Part shown: piece after piece, positions 46,789 through 57,872 of the stretch
Numbering within the stretch: position 1 is the first letter of the stretch
Layout: the number at the start of each line of letters is the position of its first letter
NCBI GenBank assembly: GCA_003996215.1
Contig: QJPP01000028.1
Location: forward strand, 372,001 to 436,000
DNA from: Jaltomata sinuosa
Lineage: Eukaryota > Streptophyta > Magnoliopsida > Solanales > Solanaceae
Direction of reading: 5' to 3'
Length of the DNA stretch: 64,000 nt
Notes under the pieces: model-generated
Told to the model about the DNA's origin: nothing
The model's database searches: none
What the model saw: only the letters and a program-made list of their open reading frames with translations
Position numbers and translations under genes: made by a program

Positions 46789-47859
46789 TTAAATGATAAT
46801 AACAATATGATTTTTCAACGAAGAGGGTTCAATGAACCTCCTTAATTCTGCCTCTGGCTTGGTGTGTTGCATGACATGTAAAAAGTTAGATACTGTTTAA
46901 ATTACATTGGATCTAGTGGTAGACTCACGTGGTGAGTCGGGAGTGTACGTACATTCGTTAACTTCGGTAATATTTGTTGGACTGGCTCATTTGGTTAGAG
47001 TGCCCTTAAGTGGTGGGGATTCAAACTTGCAACCTAATGCATGCAAAATAGTGCTTGAACCACCGATACAGTACACAAAGCAAGATCACCCAATAAGTCC
47101 ATGTAATTTATATTTATACATTAAAACATTAGTTTTATGGATGCTTAATAAAATAAAATAATATTACGTGATATCGCTTTCACTAACGTGCATTTGTTTT
47201 TGTGGCATCTCATTTTTTTCGAATTCTGCGTTCGCCTCTCTCTTTCAATATATTTGATATTCTCTTGGATTTTTCATATATTTATTTATTTAATTAATGC
47301 TTTTGGTCACAAATCCATCACATTATTCATCATAATATTAAGATGAACTTGTCCCACATAAATATCTCATCGCAATTTAGTATTCGTCTTGTACTGAAGG
47401 ATGGTGCTAGGGAGTTTCAAGTTCATTGAACCTTATTTTCCAAAAATAAATCATTGAATACATAAAAAAGAAAAGATTATTTTTTACATATATAATAATT
47501 ATTAAATTCTCTTTTTTTTATATATTGATTTTTATGCATTTTATTTGATCAATAAAAATTCTGATTCGAGAGCTTCTCTCTCCTTCTTCTTTTTTGTGTG
47601 TGTTTTTGTTTCTTTTTGGTCATGGATTAAACGTGAAAATGAGTAAACGTGTAAATAGCACATGGTAAGTCCAAAAAAGGAGGAAAAAAATAAAAATAAC
47701 ATGCTAAGAAAGGAAAAATATCATGTTAACACGTGGCATTGACTAGTTTTTTCCCGTAACTTCTGATTAGTGTTCTAATAAAAAAGTATCTAGTATTTGA
47801 TTGATTTATTTTTTTTGGTTCTCACCATATGCTCGATATTCATATTAGAGTCGATTAAT
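46789..47859. other. Spacer with SINE-like remnant
   Basis: At about 46905-47060 a repeat with a GTTAGAGTGCCCTTAAGTGG / GATTCAAACTTGCAACC pair resembles SINE or tRNA-like promoter parts, but the family is not clear to me. The rest is AT-rich with no gene. Confidence 0.35.
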
Positions 47860-48545
47860 TTAGATTTGTGCTAAACAAATTCACTATAAAGAGTAAAAGC
47901 TTTCTGCTAAAGGCGACTTCATATCCAGAATTTGAACTCAAAATTTCTGGTTAAGGACGAAAGAGTACTTACTACTCCATCACGATCTTTGGTGGTATCT
48001 ATTATATTGTGACTGAGATTTGTGCCGAAAAGTCTCACTACGAGAAATAAAGGCTCTCTATCAAAGACGATGTCATATTCAGAGCTCAAAATTTGATTGT
48101 GACGTCATATTTGTGCTGGAAAGTCTCACTACAAGGGGTAAAGCCTCCCTACCAAAGGCAACTTCATATTCAGGACTCGAACTCAAAATTTATGATTAAA
48201 GACGAAAGAATACTTACTACTTTATCACAATTTTTGATGGTATCTATTTGATTGTGATGTCAGATTTGTGTTGGAAAGTCTCACTATAAGGGATAAAGAC
48301 TCCCTATCAAAGGCGAATTCATATTCAACTTAAACTCGAAATTTCTAATTAAGGACGAAAGAGTACTTACTACTCCATACACGATCTTTAGTGGTATCTA
48401 TTTGATTGTGACTCAGATTTGTGCTGAAAAGACTCCCTACCAAAATTGACTCCATATCCAGAGTTCGAATTCAAGATTTTTTTATTAAGGACGAAAGAGT
48501 ACTTACTACTCCGCCACAATTTTTGGCAGTATCTATTTGATTGGC
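47860..48545. repeat. Tandem array of ~160-base units upstream of CIPK
   Basis: About four to five diverged units share the words AAGTCTCACTA, GGTAAAG.CTCCCTACCAAAGG, TTCATATTCAG, GAACTCAAAATTT, GACGAAAGAGTACTTACTAC and TGGTATCTATTTGATTGTGA. The second is partly deleted. The array ends just before the likely CIPK leader exon at 48570. Relatives of single units occur at 44635-44790, 53730-53810 and 61920-62000. Confidence 0.75.
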
Positions 48546-48569
48546 GTTAACATGGACCCTCTCACACTG

Positions 48570-48757
48570 AAACATATCTCTCTCTCTCCTGCCCTATTAA
48601 CAGCGCTCCTAAAAACAACATACAACGTTGCCACTTGGGATGTTTTCCTCTGTGTTGTGTATCAAATTAGGAAAGGAAAAAAAGAAAAAAAAATCCTTTA
48701 TTCTCTACAGCTACAAAGGGCTTCTCTCCCTTTTGTTTAAAAAAATCAGTTTTTAAG
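48570..48757 (+). other. Probable 5' UTR exon of the CIPK gene
   Basis: A CT/A-rich stretch ends at TTTTTAAG followed by donor GTAAAG at 48758. A matching acceptor TTTTCCAG precedes 50002 with GGGGCAGTGG. This gives a 1.24-kb leader intron, as is common for CIPK genes. The start of transcription is not visible; no TATA box is clear. Confidence 0.45.
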
Positions 48758-49454
48758 GTAAAGATTTCATCTTTTTTTTTATGTGTTTTTCATAAAGATA
48801 ATCATATTTGTATTGTTTTCTTGATTCTTGATTTTGGGTCTTGGCTATTTCTTGGTTTTGATGATTTGTTGTTTGATTTCTTGAGATATTATGATTCAAG
48901 ATTGGCCCTTTACCACAAAAATGATGTTGGTTTGATATGATATTGTAGAACTAGAACCCTTCTGTTGAATTGTTGATCAACAGACAACCCTTCTGTTGTT
49001 AGTAGCTTAGTTGGTTGGCTATCTGAGCGGGTTCAATTACCCACCTTGTAATCCTATTTCCCCTGCCCCTACCCCCAATTTTATAAAAAAAAAAATGTGA
49101 TTTTTTATTGATGTCTATTCTTAGTTTAAATTAACACACAATTGCAGGATTTCTGTTTTGTGTTTTCATGGTGGGATTTCTCTGAAGATAAAACTTTACA
49201 GCTATTTTACAGAAGACAAAGAAAGTGCCTTTACAGCTACTATTGTTGAGGGAGCCTTTACAGATAATTTATTTAAGTGTCTAACTGACTTTTATATTAG
49301 TATTAGTAGTTCCATTTATGTTTGAATTTACTAATATTGGCTTTTAGTTGAGTAACTTGAATGGTTAATATAACAAAGACTAGAGATATTTGATTCCTTT
49401 GAATTAGGAAGTAGGAACCATCACTTGTTTCCTTGGAATTAGGAAGTCGCAAGC

Positions 49455-49575
49455 TACGCTGCTCGGACTCTTCAAAAATGTCATTGGGTGTGTGTCGGAT
49501 CCTCCAAAAGTATTGCACTTTTTGAGGATTTGACAAGGGTGCGGCATCATTTTTGTAGAGTCTGAGGGACGTAGG
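49455..49575. mobile_element. Foldback MITE-like element in the CIPK leader intron
   Basis: Left CTGCTCGGACTCTTCAAAAA, internal GTGTGTCGGATCCTCCAAAA and GAGGATTTGACAAGGGTGCG, right TTTTTGTAGAGTCTGAGG. It is the same family as in CHX intron 2 at 8689-8803. Confidence 0.65.
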
Positions 49576-50084
49576 TCCCAAGTAAGCTTCAGTAAGATTC
49601 TCGAGTCTTCTTTGGAAATTGTGGATTTATAAGAATGGTAGCCCGGTGCACAAAGCATCTTCCTATCGTGGGGTCTGGGACAGGGGGATCATATTGGGTT
49701 ATTGTAAGAGGTTGTTTCCGTGGTTTGAATTCGTAACCTCCTGGTCATTCCTTCTATTGCACCTTGCTTTACAGGTCCCTTGTAGTAGGTGTTCTCAGTT
49801 GATAATAGTTTGAATTGATTCATTTGTATACAAACAAATATACTATACTCGGGGTAAATACATTGCTAAAATATGATCAATCGATAACTTCTTCCTATTT
49901 TGCTCAAGATGCATTTCTTTACCTTAGATCTTATTTCTGTTGTTGGAAGCATAATACTGTCTAGCTACTGAAATCTTTTCCTCTGATTTCACCTTTTCCA
50001 GGGGGCAGTGGAAGTTCATCTAGTTGTTCGACTACGCACTTTTTCAGCGTTTTCTAGTGGTCATTGAGAAGAGAGAATCCTAGG

Positions 50085-50296
50085 AATGCTGAAAGATGTG
50101 TTTGCGTGTCTGGAATTCTAAAAGTGATCGTTTTGAGGCTTTGGGCTTAACAGAGTTGCCATTTTTCGTTCTTGGGAAGATTGAGCCCAGGTGCTGCAAC
50201 CATAGCGTCATTGTTTGCACCAAGATGCCAAGTGTATGGAGTAGCTGTACATTACCTGTTGCATTAATAAACGATAATTTGTGTGCGGATGGTTGA
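50085..50296 (+). promoter_or_regulatory. Upstream open frames in the CIPK leader
   Basis: In the leader exon starting near 50002, an 11-codon frame runs from ATG 50085 to stop 50120, and a 66-codon frame runs from ATG 50096 to 50296. They overlap in different frames and end about 95 bases before the kinase start. If in the mRNA they could lower translation of the kinase; this is inference. Confidence 0.45.
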
Positions 50297-50391
50297 GTGG
50301 CACTATTTTATAAGGTTTTGCATCTAAGTTCTACTAGAAGGAGAGATATAGCTTTGCTTAACTAGTAGTACTAGGTTTGATAGATTTTTTT

Positions 50392-51834
50392 ATGGCCATT
50401 AAAGGAGGCATACTGATGGAGCGCTATGAATTGGGCAGATTATTAGGTCAAGGCACGTTTGCGAAGGTTTACTATGCTAGGAATATCAGAACTGGGCAGA
50501 GTGTTGCCATCAAAGTCATAGACAAGGAAAAAGTTCTTAGGGTCGGGCTCATGGATCAGATCAAACGGGAAATATCTGTCATGAAACTAGTCAGACATCC
50601 AAATATCGTGCATCTTTACGAGGTCATGGCGACAAAAACAAGGATTTATTTTGTCATGGAATATTGTAAAGGAGGTGAGCTCTTTAACAAGGTGGCTAAG
50701 GGAAGGCTAAAAGAGGATGTCGCACGGAAATATTTTCAACAGTTGATAAATGCTGTAGATTTTTGTCATAGCAGGGGTGTCTATCACCGGGATTTGAAAC
50801 CTGAAAACTTGCTGTTAGACGATGATGAAAACTTAAAAATTTCAGATTTTGGTTTAAGTGCTCTAGTTGAGTCAAAGCACCAAGATGGACTCCTCCACAC
50901 GACATGTGGGACTCCAGCTTATGTTGCTCCAGAGGTGATCAATAGAAAAGGCTATGATGGGGCTAAGGCTGATATTTGGTCGTGTGGTGTTGTCCTGTTC
51001 GTTTTGTTGTGTGGTTATCTTCCATTTCAAGACTCAAATTTGATGGAGATGTATAGGAAGATCGGCAAAGCTGAATTCAAATGTCCAAGTTGGTTTCCAC
51101 CAGAAGCCCGACGTCTACTTTCGAGAATGTTGGATCCTAATCCAAGTACAAGAATTTCTCTTGCAAAAATTAGAGGAAGTACCTGGTTCAGGAGGGGAAT
51201 TTCAACTTCCTCTAAATCTACAGTAGTAGACGAAGTAAGCACGGATCTAGCTTCAGCAAATACAGAGGACAAGCAAGAGGTGGCTTGCATCCCAAAGTTG
51301 AATGCATTTGATATCATTTCCCTTTATGCTAAGTTTGATTTATCCAGATTATTTGAGGAACCTTGTTTAAAGAAAGAAGTTAAATTCACATCCCGAAAAC
51401 CTGCATCGGTGATCCTATCCAAGCTCGAAAATATTGCTAAACTTCTTAAGCTGAAAGTTTGCAAAAGGGATGCAGGATTACTGAGGTTCGAAGGAACAAA
51501 AGAAGGGAAAAAGGGGACTTTGAGCGTTGACGTGGAGATCTTTGAGGTCGTTGAAGCTTTTCATTTGGTGGAAGTGAGAAAATCAAACGGGGATACATTG
51601 GAATATCAGCAGATATTGAACGAAGGCCTAAGACCGGGTCTTCAAGATATCGTTTGGACTTGGCAAGAAGATCAGCAGCAGCCTCAGCAGTCAGAAGACC
51701 AGCTTGATGAGCTGCCGCCAAATAATCAACTTCAGCAGGAACAACATTTAGATAACCAGCAACAACCTCCGGAACAGCAGCAACAACAACTGCTACTCCA
51801 ACAACATCTGATTCAGCAAGAGCAGTTACCTTGA
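50392..51834 (+). CDS. CBL-interacting protein kinase (CIPK), Gln-rich tail
   Basis: Intronless frame of 480 residues from the ATG at 50392; the frame upstream of this ATG has no ATG. The kinase domain shows the glycine loop LGQGTFAKV (18-26), VAIK with Lys41, HRD (132-134), DFG (152-154) and APE (179-181). The regulatory region carries the NAF motif NAFDIISLYAKFDLSRLF (307-324), the CBL-binding segment that also holds the kinase inactive. A PPI region follows, about 340-420. CIPKs are Ca2+-signalling kinases activated by CBL sensors and act on ion channels and transporters. The last ~58 residues are Gln-rich, which is unusual and gives a length above the typical 430-450. NAF residues 'YAKF..SRLF' differ from the common 'S.G.DLSGLF'. 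It lies in the intron-poor CIPK clade. The exact number is not assigned. Confidence 0.9.
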   Translation: MAIKGGILMERYELGRLLGQGTFAKVYYARNIRTGQSVAIKVIDKEKVLRVGLMDQIKREISVMKLVRHPNIVHLYEVMATKTRIYFVMEYCKGGELFNKVAKGRLKEDVARKYFQQLINAVDFCHSRGVYHRDLKPENLLLDDDENLKISDFGLSALVESKHQDGLLHTTCGTPAYVAPEVINRKGYDGAKADIWSCGVVLFVLLCGYLPFQDSNLMEMYRKIGKAEFKCPSWFPPEARRLLSRMLDPNPSTRISLAKIRGSTWFRRGISTSSKSTVVDEVSTDLASANTEDKQEVACIPKLNAFDIISLYAKFDLSRLFEEPCLKKEVKFTSRKPASVILSKLENIAKLLKLKVCKRDAGLLRFEGTKEGKKGTLSVDVEIFEVVEAFHLVEVRKSNGDTLEYQQILNEGLRPGLQDIVWTWQEDQQQPQQSEDQLDELPPNNQLQQEQHLDNQQQPPEQQQQQLLLQQHLIQQEQLP

Positions 51835-51956
51835 TTACCATACACTTCCTTGTTCATGTTTTTTTCCTAGATGCAGGGGCTCAATTAGGTGGATGCAAGG
51901 TGTTTCAATGAATCCCCTTCGTCGGAGAAAGTCATACTGTGCAAATAGGGGTAGGC

Positions 51957-52204
51957 ATAAAACATACAGACACCTTGGTCTCAACTAACAACTAAACACT
52001 CCAACTTTGAGAATCCACACCTAGACTGTGGACCTCAACTGTGGACACCTGACGTTGACGTGGCACATAAATTTTGGAGTTGTCTAGATGATCATTTTGT
52101 AAGTTGGAGTGTTCAACTGACACAGTAGAGACGAGTTGAGGTGTCTAGATATGCAAGTTGGAGTGTTCAGTTGCCAGCTGAGGCCCAGGTTTTAGGGTGT
52201 TTAT
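51957..52204. mobile_element. TIR element in the CIPK 3' region
   Basis: Inverted ends about 60 bases long: left GGTCTCAACTAACAACTAAAC, ACTCCAACTTTGAG and CACACCTAGAC; right (minus strand) CCTCAGCTGGCAACTGAACA, CTCCAACTTGCATATC and TAGACACCTCAACTC. About 250 bases in total, without coding content. It lies about 120 bases downstream of the stop codon, within the probable 3' UTR. Confidence 0.65.
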
Positions 52205-52534
52205 CTGTTCAACTGTCGAATCCTCTTGAGTACGTAAGGGGGAAAGTCGGGTTAAAAGTTGCTTTAACTCGCATGTTCAGATCTCAGGTGTAGCATTCTT
52301 GCATTTTTGTTTTTCTTTGAATTCGCTTGTTAGAATTTCTGGCTCGTCGACCGCCTAGCCTAGATGTACATTCTGTAGTTTGAGGCTTCCTAATCATGCT
52401 GTTGTTTTATACAATGTAAATCTCTCAAGTGTAAGTGCTTTCTGTTCTCATAGATAGTATAATCTCTGTGTCCTCATAAATGTGTGTGTGCTTGTATCAT
52501 TCTTGCAATTTTCATATTCCTTGTTTCGGAAACA

Positions 52535-52635
52535 TCGTAGGTGAGGTAGAGGTAAGATTTGCGTGCACTCTGCCCTTCCCAGACCCTACTTTGTGAGACT
52601 ACACTGGGTATGTTGTTGTTGTTGTTGGTTGGAAC
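52535..52635 (+). mobile_element. TS-SINE/RTE 3' tail
   Basis: GGTGAGGTAGAGGTAAGATT, GCCCTTCCCAGACCCTACTT, GTGAGACTACACTGGGTATG and a (TTG)n end. This is one of the better preserved tails in the window. Confidence 0.65.
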
Positions 52636-52639
52636 AGTT

Positions 52640-54911
52640 GGATTGTTGAAATGACACATCTTGCTTCTGATTTTAGGCTGCCTTGTTTTTTAATCTTGCT
52701 GGTGTTTCATGAGGAGGAAATACTTAACGCGAATCTGGATTAATCGAGTCAATGGATTTTAGATACAAAAGTTTGTGAATACAGACGTACCAAAATTCTA
52801 CATATCTCTTTTGAAAGATAGATTTTGTGGATACAGACATAATAAAAGATCAATAATACATAGACATACTAAAATTCTGAATAGATACATGCAAGATTTT
52901 GTGAATACAGAAGGTTACTTTTTGATATATTTGTTGGTGTTATAATGAATGAATACATGAAATACAAAAATCTAGATACAGGTTGAATGTTAAACGAAGA
53001 CAAGATTTTATGAATATATTGTATTTCTCTGCTCTTTAAAACTGCCATAGAATACAAATCAACAAGAACTTCTAATTCGTAGCTGTTGTTCAATTGTTAC
53101 CAATAATGACGGAGCCAGGATTTTCACTAATGGGGTTCAAAATATGAAAAAGTAAACACACAAACAAGCCGAAGGAGGTTCAACATCTACTGTATACACT
53201 TAACCGAACCAATCTTTTTGTTCCTTTCTTTTCTCTCCGTTGAGTCGATTTGTTCGTTGCGTAAACAAATTTTGTGTAGAATCTTAACTCAATTCATTTC
53301 AACCCGCTCAAATTCAACTCAATACGCCTAACATCCCTAATCGCAAACTAAATTGTGTGATCAACATACAAGTCAATTAAATAATAAATATGTTTTTTTA
53401 CTGAACTAATCATTCTTACTTAACAATATCTCAAAGAGAGGAGGAAAAAAAACTCAAGTGTATTGACTTGAGATTGCTGTAGAAATTCATAAACTTAAAA
53501 TTCTAAATTTGTCTTTGTCCTAATCATATATGTAAATCGATTTTGGAGTTCACACGTGTAATTGAATGCGATTATGACACGTTTTTCGAAATGAAATAAG
53601 AAAAGTGGGAAAGCGAGAGCAAAGCAAGCTTTACTAGTGAGTTATTTTTGCGATCGATCCCATTTCATCGAGCAGAAGTAATAATTATTGATTCAATTAA
53701 TTTAAATTCATATCATTTGAAATTTATTAAAAAGAATACGCTCACTGATAAGAATTTTTATTTCAAGACTCAAACTCACGACTTCTTATTAAAAATGAAA
53801 GAAATATTATTATAAATACATAACAAGTGAAATACGAATAAGTCAAAATTTGGAGGTTGAAGAGAGGAAGATGACAAAGATCTCTCTTCTGTCGGCTGAT
53901 TAATTAACCCTTTATTTTAGTACTCGTTTCGTCTAAATTTATGTGACGCAATTTTTTCTGATCAAATTCGTCTCAAAAAGAATGTTATATCTTTGTATCT
54001 AAAAATAATTTAATTTTAATTTATTTTTTTATCTTAATAAAATGATTTATAATCATACAAATAGTCAAGTATTTTAGATCAAGTCCTTCTTTTATTCTTA
54101 AAGTTTAAACCGAGAGTCTTTCAGAAATAATATTTCTACCTTTACAAGGTAGTGATAAGATTTGTATATACTTTACACTCTCAAAATTCTACTTATGACA
54201 TTATATTAGATATATTATTGTTATTATTGTCAAATCAAACAATATCGCATAAATTGAGACGAAAAAAGTAATTAAAAAAAACACGACAAAATCATTTAAA
54301 AATCCTTTGGCCAACAACTTTAGTAGAACTTTATTGAATGTGGAACTACAAGGGTTAGACTTTTATTCCAAGAGACAACACGACTAACTATTTTTTTAAT
54401 CATTTGATATTCCTAATTTACTGATTCGACTAATTCAAATTAGTGTCATGTAAATTTTCTATTGATTTACGGTGAAAAAAACTTCTATTTTTAGTAGTTC
54501 TCTAGCTAGAGGTTCATATCATTTTTATCAGGTTACCAAATTATGTTTCTGTAAAGATTTACCTAGAATTATCTTATATGTGACATGATTGTGTAAATAT
54601 TTTTTTACCAAAAAATATACACATCATGATTTCACTTCCCATAAATCATTAATGACCTAAATGTATAAATATTTGTTCAATCAATAGCAAGTAAACTTAA
54701 ATTTTTTAAAAATTTACACACACAATAATAGTGTAGTTTTATTCCTCACAACAGAATTTTCAAACCCACATACAAAAAAAAATATTAACAGTATATATGG
54801 GTAAGTAATGAATAACTTCCCTTTTATACATCTTTTTTTCTTTTTTTTTACATTTAATATACTCTCTTTCTTATGTACAAAGCACACTGACATGAATCTG
54901 CTTACTCTAGA
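52640..54911. other. Spacer between the two CIPK genes
   Basis: No gene is seen. It holds diverged TAGATACA-type repeats (52740-53000), a GCGGAGCC-family fragment at about 53105-53200, and a Stowaway-like MITE at about 53925-54260 (TACTCGTTTCGTCTAAATTT and AAATTGAGACGAAAAAAGTA) with a SINE tail inserted at about 54115-54230. Confidence 0.5.
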
Positions 54912-56804
54912 TTATGGATTCACCTCTGTTGAAATCAGTATTTCCATCGGTTGTTGGTCGAGGATTACTGGCTTCATAGAATTCGTCAATAGTTCTTTGT
55001 ACATATCGATATCACCAACTTTTCGACGAACTTCAACAACTACAAAATCATCTATCACTCTGTAAATTTCCATGTTCATAATCAATTTACCTTTCTTTAA
55101 CTCAACTCCCCATTCTTTTTTCTTCTTCAACCTTATATTCTCCTTCTTTGCCATATCTTCAACTTTCTCCATTACTATCTCCAATGAACCTTCGACGATT
55201 ATTCGTTCGAAATCCTCCAAAGGGTTAAATCCGTCATTTAACAATCCTGAGAGGTCTAATCCCATAGAGAACGAAATTATATCAAACGCATTCAAATAAG
55301 AATTCTTGCTCTTGTCTAATTCGCCCTCCTTGACCTCTACTATATCCGCCCTAGGCTCATCAGATAATGATGAACCTGTCGAATCTGAATTCTGAATTTG
55401 TCTCTGAGGCTTGCCATCTTCCTCACAGAATTTAACGCGTTTCAATCCCTTCTTAAACCAAGAATCGTTCATGATTTCTTCGATGGTTATTCTTGTCATT
55501 GGATTTGTATCAAGAAGTCTACGGAAAAATCGTTTTAACTCAGATGACATCCATTTAGGACACTTGAATTCTCCATTGCAAATTTTATGGTACATTCCCA
55601 TAAGATTTGAATCATGGAATGGCAAATATCCAGCATTTAACACAAACAAGATGATGCCACATGTCCAAATGTCCGCCTGTTTGAAAGTATAAAGTAATAG
55701 AAAGTTAGAAAAACGAATTCGAGATGTGAAAACAAACTTTCCTTAAAGAAATATTGCTCGTATATAGACAAATCCCTTTGCGCGATACAATAGAATCCTA
55801 AATTGACTTTGCCACTTCTCATAAAAAGGATGAATTTATCAAATTGAAGGATGACTATTCAGATCGAGATTTGATTTTACAGCCCTTTATATTTTTTACT
55901 TTATGTCATTTTTACACAAAGATTTGAAAGTATCATTTTCGTCTATTCAATTTGTAAGTGGTAATAAAAGATAATTTCCTCGATCCCAATCTTACAAATT
56001 ACTACTATAATTTAACATACCTTAGAAAGGATACAATAGAATCCTAAATTGACTTTGCCACTTCTCATAAAAAGGATGCATGAATTTATCTAATTGAAAA
56101 GACGATTATCCATATTCAGATTGAGATTTGGTTTTATAGTCCTTTTATATGTCATTTTTATACATAAAGATCTGAAAGGATCATTTTTCGTCTATTCAAG
56201 TTATAATTTAACATACCTTAGCTCCATCATATCCTTTCTTTGTTAGAACATCAGGTGCCACGTAGGACGGGGTCCCACAAAGCGTGTGTAACAAACCATC
56301 TTGTTGTACTTGTTCCGTTAATGCACTTAGCCCGAAATCGGACACTTTCAAATCACCATTTTCGTCAATGAGGAGATTCTCCGGTTTCAAATCGCGGTGG
56401 TATACACCGCGAGAATGGCAGTAACGTACCGCGGAGATCAGCTGCTGGAAGATTTTCCGACTCTGATCTTCGGAAAATTTTCCAGCTTTCGCGATCTTCG
56501 CGAATAATTCGCCGCCCTTGACGAATTCCATGACGAAGTATATCTTCGTCTTGGTAGCCAACACCTCGTCTAGCTTGACGATGTGTGGGTGTCGTAGGCG
56601 GCGCATTATTGAGATCTCGCGCTTGATGTTTGCCATCAGAATTGCGTTACTAACTCTCGCTTTGTTTATTATTTTTATCGCCACGCTACGGCCATCTTTG
56701 ATGTCCCTAGCGTGGTACACTTTTGCGAATGCACCGCATCCGAGGAGTTTTCCTAGCTCGTATTTTTCGAATATTATTGTGGTTTCTGAAGAGGTCGTGG
56801 CCAT
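54912..56804 (-). CDS. CBL-interacting protein kinase (CIPK), 2 exons
   Basis: Exon 1 is 56217-56804 (196 codons) and exon 2 is 54912-55676 (254 codons plus stop), giving 450 residues. Donor GTATGT at 56216, acceptor ACAG before 55676, and the join GYDGAK-ADIWTCG keep the frame. The start ATG at 56802-56804 leads MATTSSETTIIFEKYELGKL. The domains are glycine loop LGCGAFAKV (21-29), Lys44, HRD (136-138), DFG (156-158), NAF motif NAFDIISFSMGLDLSGLL (325-342) and a PPI region. The APE motif reads APD (183-185), a Glu to Asp change in a residue that normally pairs with a conserved Arg. An intron here is unusual for the intron-poor clade. Role as for other CIPKs (Ca2+/CBL signalling). It is convergent with the CIPK at 50392. 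Relation to Arabidopsis subgroups is not resolved. Confidence 0.9.
55784..56220 (-). repeat. Direct duplication in the CIPK intron including the donor
   Basis: Copy one runs about 55784-56029 and copy two about 56030-56220. They share GATACAATAGAATCCTAAAT, TGACTTTGCCACTTCTCATA, AAAAAGGATG, CATTTTTCGTCTATTCAA-type words and AATTTAACATACCTTA. The last word contains the exon 1 donor (GTATGT on the minus strand), so a second donor-like site lies near 56015-56020. Copy one has about 50 extra bases. Confidence 0.8.
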
Positions 56805-57020
56805 AGTCGGGGTGTATGCACCGACAACAGCCAAATAAAACGTTCGATCTCGATACGTCGAGATCGAACTAGTGATTATTTGATGAGAAAGAAGAAAAAT
56901 TTGATAGAGGGATAGAACAATTTTGGAGTTTGTTGGAGTTCTGTGAAAAGGGGCTATAATCACAAAAAAAAAAAAGGAAAAAAAATGAATCCCCAATAGT
57001 TTTTTTCCTTTCTGGCCACT

Positions 57021-57029
57021 ATATATATA
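57021..57029 (-). promoter_or_regulatory. TATA box of the CIPK (minus)
   Basis: The minus strand reads GTATATATAGTGGCC here, about 220 bases upstream of the start codon. It is a good TATA match, and the CT-rich/A-rich leader that follows is typical for plant genes. Confidence 0.5.
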
Positions 57030-57872
57030 CTGCTGTTTTTTGTTTTTTTTTGTTTTTTTTTCTTAATTTAACACTTTAAAAAAATAGTAATATATTAATT
57101 GCGGAGCATGAGATGTCTATCCCCACACGTCATTTTATCATCATTTTTTTTTCCTATGTGATAATGGTGTTTGATTAAGCACGAAGTTTAATAAATTAAA
57201 ATTTTTTAAAATTTGTAATCTAAAAAAATTATTATTTCATTTGGTATGTAAATTAATTATTTTGGGATTATAGTTTTGAGATTATAATATTTGACTAATC
57301 TATTATATATGGGAGATGGGATGGAATAATTAAAATGGAATATCCATAGATTGATTAAGTTTGGTAATAGATTTATATGATTTTTGGTTGATGGTATAAA
57401 TTAATACTAGGATAAATTTGTATATTAATTTATATCATTAATCAAACATGGTATAAATTTAGTACCAAACTCAATCATGGGATATCATATCTTATCTCGC
57501 ATACCAAACGATCTCTATAAATATTTATGTGACTATAAATTAGTTTATTAAAAGTTAAACAACGTTTTAAAGTTAGATTATTTAATTTAAATATAAAAGA
57601 TATCATTTTTTTTCTTGGACGCGCTAACAAGAAAAGAGTGTCACATAAATTGGTGGGGGGAAAATATTTTTTTAAAAAAATTATTTTTTGTATTTAATGT
57701 GTGTAAGTCAACAAATGGCGACACTGTGACAGTTGGATTATTGAGATAGTTTTATGCGTGTCTACCACTTGGTCCATCTATGTTTTTTTCTTTCTTTTTT
57801 TGAGTCAAAAATCATGTTTATCTTTTCTTTTGTTGTGGATCCAACTAATAAAGGGGATTTTTTCAATGATTA
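57030..57872. other. CIPK upstream spacer with MITE remains
   Basis: No gene. A MITE-like stretch at about 57170-57525 (GTTTGATTAAGCACGAAGTT and ACCAAACGATCTCTATAAAT) resembles the element at 1590-1780. T-rich runs fill 57030-57070. Confidence 0.45.

Noticed and set aside
47860..48545. CRISPR-like array
   Set aside because: Units are ~160 bases and diverged along their length, with no constant repeat and unique spacer pattern; the genome is a plant.
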